A DNA stretch of 30,351 nt from Phanerodontia chrysosporium. Lineage: Eukaryota > Basidiomycota > Agaricomycetes > Polyporales > Phanerochaetaceae. Position numbers and translations under genes: made by a program. Numbering within the stretch: position 1 is the first letter of the stretch; each line of letters opens with the position of its first letter. Below the pieces are notes generated by a model that was not told the DNA's origin, did not search any database, and saw nothing but the letters and a program-made list of their open reading frames with translations. Shown piece after piece: positions 7,475-16,528 of the stretch. The DNA is taken from contig MJGA01000106.1 of the NCBI GenBank assembly GCA_001910725.1, forward strand, positions 1 to 30,351. Direction: 5' to 3'.

Positions 7475-10400
7475 TTACTCGTCATAAATATAGCCAATCA
7501 TAGTGTAGCTGGGCTTACTATTGGTAATGGAAAGGGTGCGGCGACGAAGATGAGAGTCTACATCGGACAGAAAGCGTGGTACACTCCTGAGCGTGCGGAC
7601 AGCGTTCTGGACGAAGCAGGAGTTCGGATCTTTCTCGAATTGAGCCTTGATGATGTTGCCTGCCCGGTGCAGCGCAGCTATGAGGCTTTCAACCTCAAGG
7701 CGGTTGGTGTCGTCAAGCTGCAATAAAGGTATCTTAGTAAGGCGTATGATAGTAAGGCTGGGCATAGACGTACCTCAAAGCCAGCTCCTCCCCCCGCAGT
7801 AGTTCTCATCAACCCATCCCGGCCTGTAGGTGGCGGTTTGCTTGGGGAAGACAGAATCTGGATGTATAATCAATGGTCAAAGCTGGCCATATGAGAGTAA
7901 TTGGATAGTGACTTACCGCACTCAGTTCCGTGCCCACGGACTCGTTACCGTCACCGTCACCGTCTGAGCCTGCCTCTGGCGCCGAGCCGCCCGAGGACAT
8001 CCGCGTGAGCCACGCATGATTGCGCTTCAACTCTGGCGCAGATGCCACGGTGCCATCGACAGGGATGGTGTAGAAGGGCGGGACATGGTAGCGGACTGCC
8101 TGAGGCCACCACGTTGCTGGCATTGGGCCTGCCGCCTGTACCAGGTACTTGCACAGTAAGTAGGCGTGGTATTTCTGCGCGCCGCAATCACAGGTCCACG
8201 CCGAGACGTCCGTGGTGTACTTGCCGGTCTGCGGGACGGTGAGCAGGCGCTTCCAGCTGCGCTTGAATGCCTTCTGCATTGAGGTGAGCTGGACAGCCTT
8301 TCCACGGCGGGATGTGCTGATAACTTGAGCGAGGGTGCGCCGGTAAGGGGGAATGGTCTTTGTAACGATTGCCCAGGCGGCGAGATCGAGCGGCGGGCGG
8401 TTGTACATGTGAAGGGTGAGTCGCTTTATGTTGCGCCATAGCGCCTCGACCATCATGGTTGTTCGATGACAGGAAATACTCACCTCGTGAGTCGAGCGTG
8501 CCCACAAGCGCCACCTGGAAGGCGAGTACCAGTTGTTCCATAGGTACGCCCACACGTCTGCTAGGCGGTTGAGCTCGCAATGTTGATACATCTCTTGGAC
8601 TGCGTCCGCATGGATAAGCCAGGGCGTGCGAGCCTGTCCATGTCGTTCTGGGAGGAGCGGGTGCTGAGAGGCGTGTTTGGCAACCAAGCGGAGGATAGGA
8701 AAACGGTGAGCAGGGGGGCAGAATGTGTACTCCTTATCGCTCACACGAGGAGCAGATGAAGGAGGGTCCGTGGAAGCGGGTTCTGCGGCCGCATCGCCTG
8801 GCTCATCACGCTCACACGCGATGTCATCGACCTGGTGCCGAAGGTCGTCCCGGTCGTATTCATCTTCATACTCGCCCTCCGCAGAGTATTCGTCTTCGTC
8901 CGGCACGCCATACAGGTCTGGATCATCAGCCGCCATGCGTTCCCGACCTGCCCAATGGTTTCCCTCCTCCTCTTCCTCTTCGTCTACCTCCTCTTCCTCT
9001 CCATCAAAGCCTGTTGCGCCCCGCTCCAAATCAAAGTCCTCTGGTGGCGGCGTACAGTTGTCAGTGTTGGGTGAGGGTCTGGGGCCCTTGAGTCGAATCC
9101 TGGGCAGCTGCCGCGTTATCACAGACGGGCGGCCATTGACAAGGAGTCGGACGGTGCGATGGGGGATGGCAGGTGGTGGAGAGAGCTACGAGACGTTCAG
9201 TAGATAGTCAGAAGGACATGTACTAGATGCTCTTACAGGTGCTTCTTGCTGCGCAACGGGGACGAAGCTGGGCGAGATGAAGTGAAACTCGTCCTGGGCG
9301 GCTTTTGCATCGTAAGTGGAAGGCCGTTCCTTGTTCTTCGCGAGTCGTTTCTTCAGGGCGCGCAGAACATGCCAAAAACAGAGCAAATGCTTCGCTTTTG
9401 GCCATACAGTGTTCATGGCATTGATTTCGGACCAGTCTTTGTCAGACAGTGTATATTCAGGGTCCACTCCGAGCTCCTTTAGGCGGTGCAGGAAGGATGT
9501 CAAGACTCTTTCCTTTGCCCCCTCTGCAGCCTCCTTGCTGGACTGAATCATGACGAATGCGAGCGGAATACCCGAGCCTTCTGCGCCTGCAACTGCCGCA
9601 AAGAGCTCGAAGTTTGCCGAATTGGTGTTCCCTATCACACAGATTGATATCAAACAAGATCGGATCTGACTGAATACTCACACGTCGAGTCCATGGCCAG
9701 CTCCTGTGTGTGCACTGCCCACTCGGACATGAAATCCTTGATCTGGAATGCAAGCGCCTTCATTCCAGGGACAGGCTCAAGCTCAAGAACTTCCACAGAG
9801 TGTTCGTGCCCATGTTCAGTGAGAAATGCACGCGCGGACACAAACGGATCGTCAGCGAACTTCCAGGCTTTCCGTGTAACGATGTGCCAGTAGTAATAGA
9901 CCGCTTTTGAACAGAACGGCAGCTCCCCATCTGCAGCAGTGCGACCCTTCATCTCTTCTCGCTCTATATGTCTCCAGATCTATCCATGGCGTGAGCCCAG
10001 CATCAGTTGTGAGATCAGAATGCATGTACATCACCAGCGGTTCGCGACAGCGCGTGCTCCTCGATGTATTCCTTCCAGTGTTCTGGAAGGTCGGTATCAG
10101 AATATGCGATGTGTCGCTCATCATGCCTGATTGTGATGGCCATGTGAGGCGACGTCTTCGTGGCGCTGATGTATAGAAAGCCCTTGCAGTCAAAGCGGTC
10201 CATTCTCGTTGTGTCTCGGGCACCCTCAAGCCTTGGAACCTTTGCCCTGTGCTCACGGGAGCATGATTGGGCGCAAGTGAATTTGAAGGCAGTGCCGCCA
10301 TCTTCTGCTTGCCGTTTGAGTTCTTTGTCACCCTCGGGTCTGAGAACGGTACTGTGTGTCAGGGTGAATGCTACCATGGGAAAATCACTCACGTCCAATG

Positions 10401-10790
10401 TATGGAAGCATGCTCCCCGAGCATAGCCACTACTCTTTTCACCCGCTTCTCCAAATCCAGGCCCCGCAGATCTTCCGGACGTGCGTCCAAGTGTAGCGCG
10501 CTGGTGTTGACACTTCTTTTGAGCCGAAAGCCTGGCCGCTCGATGCCCTCCATCATTTCCGCGATGAATTGAGACAGCAGAATGGGCTCTACTGCAGGAT
10601 CCGGTGCATTGTTGGCATCTTGAACAGCCGGGGAAGTGTGCTTGCGGTCTGCGCGTGTCTGTCTTTCCTTTGAGAGGCAGTCCGAGCATTTGGCGGTCAA
10701 GTCACCCTTCTTGCCATGGGCAGTGTTGCGGCTACGCCTGTCAAAAGCAGCTTCCGCTTTGTGTGAATGGCACTTAATGCATTGCGGCAT
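7475..10790 (-). CDS. MULE transposase (seven exons, 1002 aa, intact)
   Basis: Exons read leftward: 10790-10393, 10351-10030, 9979-9682, 9631-9237, 9185-7917, 7857-7774 and 7717-7475. All six introns (41-59 bp) are GT-AG and the sum, 3009 nt, is an exact open frame. The N-terminus has paired Cys motifs (C4, C7, C35, C38) and then a probable WRKY/GCM1-type Cys/His zinc region (about 175-235). The MULE DDE core follows: MDSTWNTN with D337, SDKD with D403, LLCFWHVLRALKK, a Glu-rich insert, and the YLWNNWYSP and RTTMMVEALW blocks. A SWIM-type finger (CDC, then CKY at 816-818) has Tyr where His is expected. The C-terminus has GRDGLMRTTAGGGAGFE and an LDDTNRLEVESLI helix. It presumably binds the 55 bp ends and catalyses cut-and-paste transposition. 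A further small intron near 8480 (GTGAGT after STHE) is possible. Confidence 0.9.
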
Positions 10791-10970
10791 GTGTAGTAGG
10801 GTGGGTGGGGTGTAAAAATGACTTTTCCAAGCCTCACAAGTTCACTCAAAGGATTGATCGCAATAAATGATATTTTGTTATCATTTTGTTACTTTTTGAT
10901 GGGGTAAGTACGAGGTATACTTCAGAGTGGAGCGGGAGCGCTGTGCGACAGAGGGCGTGAGAGCTGATGC

Positions 10971-11025
10971 GCCATCATGCGGAGTTCGAATGCGACGCAA
11001 ACGGGGTGGGAGATTAGCGTCAAGT
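10971..11025 (-). repeat. MULE terminal inverted repeat, right
   Basis: Reverse complement of 7266-7320 without mismatch. About 180 bp separate it from the transposase start codon at 10790, so the promoter probably lies in and next to this repeat. Confidence 0.92.
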
Positions 11026-11035
11026 GGGACTTTAC
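11026..11035 (+). repeat. Target-site duplication, right copy (MULE)
   Basis: The second copy of GGGACTTTAC, identical to 7256-7265. After it the Plavaka reading frame resumes. Confidence 0.9.
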
Positions 11036-11056
11036 GCAGACGACGTTGACCCGTGA
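11036..11056 (+). pseudogene. Displaced last seven codons of the Plavaka transposase
   Basis: If the MULE and one copy of its target duplication are removed, the Plavaka frame at 7265 continues directly into 11036 as ADDVDP and stops at TGA 11054-11056. This fixes the original C-terminus and shows that the flanks of the MULE were once contiguous. Confidence 0.8.
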
Positions 11057-11652
11057 AACGCAGCTGCGTGATTTCGCCCAGAAATAAACTCGTTTTAGCC
11101 GTACTACTAGATATGGACGAATCCGTAAAAATACACTGTTCCCGTGTTTTCGCCATTTGTAGCCTGGTCTCCCGGTGAATCTGCAAAAATCGCCAAACGG
11201 TCGCGCGAAATTCCGGGGTTCCTAACCTTGTAGTGGACATTAAGCTCAAGTAGGCTGGACCCCATAGTGCAGGCAATCCTCGCCTGCCGGTTGAAGGCTG
11301 GATACTGCAACGAAGCCTTACTCAGGCTGGGGTTCAAGCGGGAGCTTGACTAACTTGGCCCAGCTCATAAGACCAACAAGCCAGGCCGCAAGTCTTCCCG
11401 AACCTGTACATTTGGGCTAGCATTGGCATGCCCTGCACTGGCTTGGTTTGGCCCAGCTGCCGGCACGGGCCAACGAAACTGCTTACCAGTAAACATGAGG
11501 TTTGCGCAGGAACCCACGTATCAATAATGGCGATACTCTCCAGGTAAGTGTTGAAAGTAGCTTGTTAGCATATGCATGGTGAGATAGCATGATCGAGAAT
11601 GGCAGTAGGTACTAGAAGGAGCCCACAGATAAGAATGCACACATGACCAATC
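11057..11652. other. Non-coding stretch: Plavaka 3' flank and intergenic DNA
   Basis: No gene is seen between the old Plavaka stop and the 3' end of the RPF2 gene. The first part is presumably Plavaka 3' sequence and terminal repeat, but no partner end is in the window to define it. A short TTGGCCCAGCT-like motif occurs near 11355 and again near 11447. Confidence 0.5.
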
Positions 11653-12844
11653 CTAATCCGTCCGTCTCCGCTTCCGCCCCGAATCCCCACCACCAACCTC
11701 CTCCTCGTCTTCGTCGACATCCATGTCTTCGCCACGCCCAGCCTTGAGCCCCTTCATCTTGCGCGTTTGCAGTTTGCTCAGATCCTGCTTCGCGACGTGT
11801 ATCCTGCCACGGAGGTCGCCCATCTCGTCGACCTCTAGGTTCTTGCGCTTCTTGCCAAGACCCTTCTCGACGTCCTGCTTCTTGAGCTTCGGCCGCTTGA
11901 GCGCCTGCTTGAGCACCTCTGGGTCTGCGTCTTGATGCCGCCGCAGCACGAGGTCGAGTGACGGCCCCATTGGCGTGAGCTCAACGCGGGGAACCTTCGT
12001 GCCAGACGCGAGTAGCCGGATCGTGTACGCGCGGACGTGTACTTTGGGAAGCGCCTCGCCTTGGGGCTTCAGGTCGCCTGTCGTAGCACCAAGTGTGCTC
12101 GTCGCGGGGCCAGTCGACGATAGAGAGGGTGGTGTTGGGCCGAGGGTGACAGAGATGACGTGCTCGAGGCCCGCGAGGTGTATGCCGTCGATCTCTTCGC
12201 CGTTGAAGAAAGACAGCAGCAGCGACTTCAGCTGAATCAGCCGCGGATGTGTTGTGAACAACTCCGAGGCGAAGTGCATAAGAGGCTTGTGTCCCGGAGT
12301 GCTTTTTGGTGTCTGAATGTGGTCAATAGAGAGTATAAACTAACATAGCAACGCAACGCACCTTGAACTCCTGCATCGACACGAAGTTCTCAACCCCCAC
12401 CTCGAGCATATCGAGCACCCGATTGTCGAACATTCGCACAAAAGTCATGCCGTCTGGCCGTTTTTTTGTGCTCTGGCCGACGACAAACAGACTTGCATTG
12501 TTCTTCTGCGCCCAAAACTCGAGTGAGGAGGCGTCCTCGAACGGACGAACGGCGTTCTTCTTCGAGAAGGAGATGGCGTGCGGACGCTTGAGGGCCATCT
12601 AAGGGGAGCATAAGCATCCATACGCGTGAAAAGGTATTACAACGCACCAGCTCTTTCATGACGTGCTGAACCTTCTCTCCTGCGTTTGTACCGCGGACGA
12701 ATATCGCGGTGCGGGGGTCTTCCACTTCCTTCGGCTCGCGGGCCTGAAGCGCACGCTTTGAGCGTGCATTTTTGGGTTTGCTAACATTCACACGTGAGCA
12801 ATGAAGTAGGGACAAGAGATATAGACTCACATTGTCCGCAGCAT
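11653..12844 (-). CDS. RPF2: Ribosome production factor 2 (Brix-domain protein)
   Basis: Exons read leftward as 12844-12831, 12780-12648, 12598-12362 and 12312-11653, giving 347 residues. Rpf2 works with Rrs1 to load 5S rRNA, uL18 and uL5 into nucleolar pre-60S particles. Diagnostic stretches are the N-terminus MLRTIKPKNARSKRALQ, RPFEDASSLEFWAQKN, KKRPDGMTFVRMFDNRVLDM, GLEHVISVTLG, ELTPMGPSLDLVLRR and the basic motif GRIHVAKQDLSKLQTRKMKG near the C-terminus, which ends in an acidic then KRRR tail. The Brix domain covers about residues 30-250. The tiny 14 nt first exon is supported by the perfect match of its translation to the family start. It is divergently paired with DBR1. Confidence 0.96.
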
Positions 12845-13037
12845 TTTCGGGAGGTGAGGAGGGAGATGAGAGCAGAGACAGACGGCATGTGGGACTAAGT
12901 GGGCGCCTACAAGGAAAATGCTGGTCCGGGATCAAATGATGCGCCCTTCTGTATCTGGTCAGAGGCGAACCGGCGGGCGCCTCGTAGACATCTCGCTGCC
13001 CTTCCGTCGTGGACACCGCACACGTTTCCCCAAGTCG
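12845..13037. promoter_or_regulatory. Shared divergent promoter of RPF2 and DBR1
   Basis: Only 193 bp separate the two start codons, so both genes must draw on one bidirectional promoter and short leaders. The strand upstream of RPF2 is pyrimidine-rich (CTCTCATCTCCCTCC near the ATG). No TATA box is evident, as is usual for housekeeping genes. Confidence 0.6.
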
Positions 13038-14739
13038 ATGAAGATTGCCGTAGAAGGCTGCTGCCATGGCGAACTCGACGCCATATACTCTCAGATCGCA
13101 CATCTAGAGGCCGCAAACAATTACAAGGTCGACGTCCTCCTCATCTGCGGCGACTTCCAGGCAGTCCGAAACGAGCGTGACCTCCAATGCATGGCTGTCC
13201 CGGACAAGTATCGCAAGTTAGCCGACTTTCACAAGTAGGTGCGCTCGCGGTGTCTGATCTTTCCTCCGTAGACAAGCCAACGTTTCCACAGATACTACTC
13301 GGGCGCGAAGACTGCGCCGCTACTTACGATTGTGATTGGAGGCAACCACGAAGCGAGCAATTATCTCTGGGAGCTCTACCATGGCGGATGGCTGGCACCA
13401 AACATCTACTTCCTCGGGCACGCTGGTTGCGTTCTAGTGAATGGCGTCCGCATTGCGGGTGCATCAGGCATATTCAAGCCGGACGATTTTACGCAGGGTA
13501 CGTCCCCTTCGCTGCAATGCGATACCAGTTCCGTTGACTCCAAGCGCGAATGCAGGGCACCACGAACGTCTCCCATACAGCGCAAGCTCCATGCGTAGCA
13601 TCTACCACGTCCGGGAATACAACATCCGCCGCCTGTCCCTTGTGAGCCCTCATACATCCATGCTGCTGGTTCGACGCTCACGGTACTTAGCTTTCCCCAC
13701 CAGACATTTTCTTGTCACATGATTGGCCAGCCTCCATAGAACACTTTGGCAACCTGCCGCAGCTGCTGAAGCGCAAGCCCTTCTTCCGTGCCGACATTGA
13801 CCACGGCAAGCTCGGTAGCCCACCCCTCATGGGATTATTATATCAGTTGCGACCCAAGTGGTGGTTTTCCGCGCACCTGCACACGCGTTTCGAAGCCCTC
13901 GTACGCCATGAGCCACCAGAAGCTCAGGAGGGCGAAAGGCTGGCTCCTGCGAAGGTCGAAAACCCGGACGAGATAGTTATTGACGACGATTTTGACGACC
14001 CTGGTCCCTCCCTGTCCAACTCTACGTCGGCTTCATCAAAAATTGACGCTGCACCGGCTCAGCCTCCAGCTGCGGTGATCAATCCGGACGAAATCACGCT
14101 AGACGATGAGGAAAGCGACGTCGTGATGCCCGCTCCCCCACCCCAACCGTCGAACGATCCTGTCTCAATGCTGTCGCGGAAGGAAACACGCTTCCTCGCG
14201 CTCGATAAGTGTCTCCCACGACGCCAGTTTCTCGAGGTATGTCTACCTGTTTTGCTCCCCTTTTCTGCGCTGAACTCCCATCCAAGGTTGTGGATGTCCC
14301 CGCCTCGAAAAGCATGTCTCCACCCACACTTGAATTCGACCCTGAATGGCTAGCAATCACGCGTGCTTTCAATGCACACATGCCCATCGGAAACCGTCAA
14401 GGGCAGTACCCGCCCGAGGACGCCGCACGCGCGGCAGTGCGGGAAGCCGGTGCATGGGTGCGTGCAAACGTCTTCGACGTCCAAGTAGACAGCGAAAGTA
14501 GAGAGTCTGCAAAGGCCCCTGCGATCGAGGTCCCGGCCAGCGCAGACTCGACGACTGCGGCGATTCCGTCGAAGCGCGTTGACGACGTGCAACAGTTCGT
14601 TGTCACGGCTCCTGTACAAGGCGTACCGGGCTCTCAGGGGCGTACTCAGCCAGCCTACTTTGCGAACCCGCAAACAGCGGCCTTTTGTCGCATGCTCGGT
14701 ATTGAGAATCGGGTGGACATGGCAGGAGCGCGGCGGTGA
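13038..14739 (+). CDS. DBR1: RNA lariat debranching enzyme Dbr1
   Basis: Exons 13038-13234, 13292-13497, 13556-13641, 13691-14236 and 14287-14739 give 495 residues; introns are 49-58 bp. Dbr1 is a nuclear metallophosphoesterase that hydrolyses the 2'-5' bond of excised intron lariats. Motifs in order: GCCHGELD (7-14; Cys at the position that is Asp in most related phosphoesterases, as usual in Dbr1), GDFQ (38-41), GGNHE (82-86), SHDWP (172-176) and AHLH (224-227), followed by the DBR1 C-terminal domain with [17 protein letters not shown]. Between them lies a low-complexity acidic segment with two NPDEI repeats (about residues 258-325). The exon 3/4 join was chosen at 13691 because it restores [11 protein letters not shown]. 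The start matches the family N-terminus [11 protein letters not shown]. Confidence 0.96.
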
Positions 14740-15270
14740 CGTGGTACACATGATCTATGCTTGATGTCTCTGTGTCATCCAACAGTAAACGCATTGTATC
14801 ACTAGTAGTTCTGTATCAGCCCGCTAGTTCTTCTCAGTCACGGCATCTCTGTGCTCGTGTCGGACAGCGCTGCTTCCGTAATACATCGGTCCACTTCTCC
14901 TGGGTCATCTGGAGCCAACAGTTTTAGCCATGGCATGGTCGCGGTCAATCATAGCCTGATCTAGGGTGGATTTGGTGGACGAAAAGGAGCAAACATCAGC
15001 TTTTCAATGGTTCCACGGGTTGAGCATGAGATTACGCTGGCGTCTAGCCGCATCTAGAGAGCGCTTGGGCGGCGAAGCCTGAGTCGACCGTTACCACGAC
15101 AGAGAAGGGTAAGCACACAGCTCACACTGCTACAGCAGGTGTCTCATAGGTATGCTTCAACTTGTGCATAGCAGCCTTCACCCTGTAAATCGAGCACGTG
15201 CCTTCAGAAGAACTGCAAGGCTCGCTGTTGATACCCTCACAACGACAACACGCCTCGAGCGCGCAAGAAC
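14740..15270. other. Intergenic region, no gene seen
   Basis: This 531 bp holds the 3' end of DBR1 and the promoter of the F-box gene. ORFs are short and lack splice-consistent extension. No RNA gene or repeat was recognised. Confidence 0.5.
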
Positions 15271-16528
15271 ATGCAGGACACTGTGGCGCTGCCCCAGGAG
15301 CTGATGGACTACATATTAGACTTTATTCATTCCGATGGAGCAACACTTCGCACCTGTACGCTTGTCGCGCGTAGCTGGTTGCCCTCGAGCCGGCGCCATC
15401 TGTTCTCCAGAGTGGAACTTCCCGAGAGCAGATTCTCCGCGTTTCTTGCCTTCGCGCAGACATGTGCATTCGGCCCTCAATACGTCGAAGACCTCATTTT
15501 GAACGGAAAGCAACCGCAGCAGGACATGAGCCAACGGACGGCAACGTCACCCGCATTCCTCCGAAGCGTACTCCCCTGTCTCCCGCGATTGAAGTCGTTG
15601 ATGCTGTTCATGACACTGTTGCGCGAAGGCGAGGCAGACCATGCCCCTGGCGACTTGGCGACCTTCCCGTTCTCAGCGCCAGCGCTGAAGAAGCTCACGA
15701 TGTATTATTGCGGAGCCTCCGAGTCCGAGAACTTCGTCCATCTTGCTCGCATCCTCGGCCTGTTTTCGTCCATCGACCGGCTGTACCTACGCTTCGAGGG
15801 CTTTGGTGCAAAGACGGACCCGCCCTCCGTTGCCGGAGAGCTTGCAGATACGCCCCCGGCCGTCCTTGCTGCGCTGCCTACCCTGCGCTCGCTCGTCATC
15901 GACGACAATGCCTTCCGCACCAGCCTCTACCTCACCATCTTCGCCCCTACCGCGTCCTCCGGTGCGCTGCGCACTCTCGAGGTCCAAAGTCGGCACCCGT
16001 GGGACCTCTCCGCCCTTGGCGGCCTCCTGCGCGCCGCCAGCGGACACCTGACGCGCCTGTCGCTCGACCTGACCGGGCTGCACGAACCCGAAGGTGTGTG
16101 CCGTGTCGTCTGCTCCATTGCATTCAGCACTGACTCGATTGGGCGCAGACGTCGAGATCTTCGTCCGGCAGGCCGGATTCGCGTACTGCAGTGCCCTGAC
16201 GTCGCTGTCTGTGAAGCTCGACCCAGGCACGTTCCACCGCAGCCCGCTGTCGTGGCCCACGCTGTGCGCGCTGGTCGGCTCCATCCCCGTCTCTGCGCCC
16301 CTGCAGACTGTTCACCTGCACCTTGGCATGCGGCTGTTGCTCCGCGACGACTTTTTCCTTCCGTGGAACAGCATGGACGAGGCGCTCGCGCGGTTCGATA
16401 GTCTGGAGACGGTCGCGTTCCCGGTCATATCGCCTGCGGCGTACACACAAGAAGGGAAGGACATGATCATGGGTGCTTTCCCCAGAGTAGCGAGGAAAGC
16501 AAAGGTGGTGTTTCCCCAAGGAATCTGA
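15271..16528 (+). CDS. F-box protein (basidiomycete F-box/LRR-like family)
   Basis: Two exons, 15271-16093 and 16149-16528, joined across a 55 bp GTGTGT...GCAG intron, encode 400 residues. The N-terminus has an F-box: LPQELMDYILDFIHSD, then LRTCTLVARSWLPSSRRHLF (about residues 7-45), which would bind Skp1 in an SCF ubiquitin ligase. The rest is a string of leucine-rich segments (LRSVLPCLPRLKSLMLF, LRSLVIDDNAF, LTRLSLDLTGL, LTSLSVKLDP) spaced like the degenerate LRRs of the large F-box expansion in agaricomycetes. The substrate is unknown. Start and stop are well supported and the downstream exon shares the same leucine-rich character. It stands alone, next to no pathway partner. Confidence 0.85.

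Larger units (their letters stand above)
7266..11025 (-). mobile_element. Complete Mutator-like (MULE) DNA transposon
   Basis: A 3760 bp element bounded by 55 bp terminal inverted repeats (7266-7320 and 10971-11025) that are identical base for base. It is flanked by a 10 bp direct target-site duplication, GGGACTTTAC, at 7256-7265 and 11026-11035. Target duplications of 8-11 bp are typical of the Mutator superfamily. The inside is filled by one intact transposase gene on the minus strand. Perfect ends, a perfect duplication and an open gene indicate a recent insertion. It lies in the final exon of the Plavaka gene. Confidence 0.92.

Noticed and set aside
10881..11276. 131-codon minus-strand ORF spanning the right MULE repeat
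   Set aside because: It crosses the MULE end, the target duplication and the Plavaka C-terminus, so it is a chance frame across a transposon junction.
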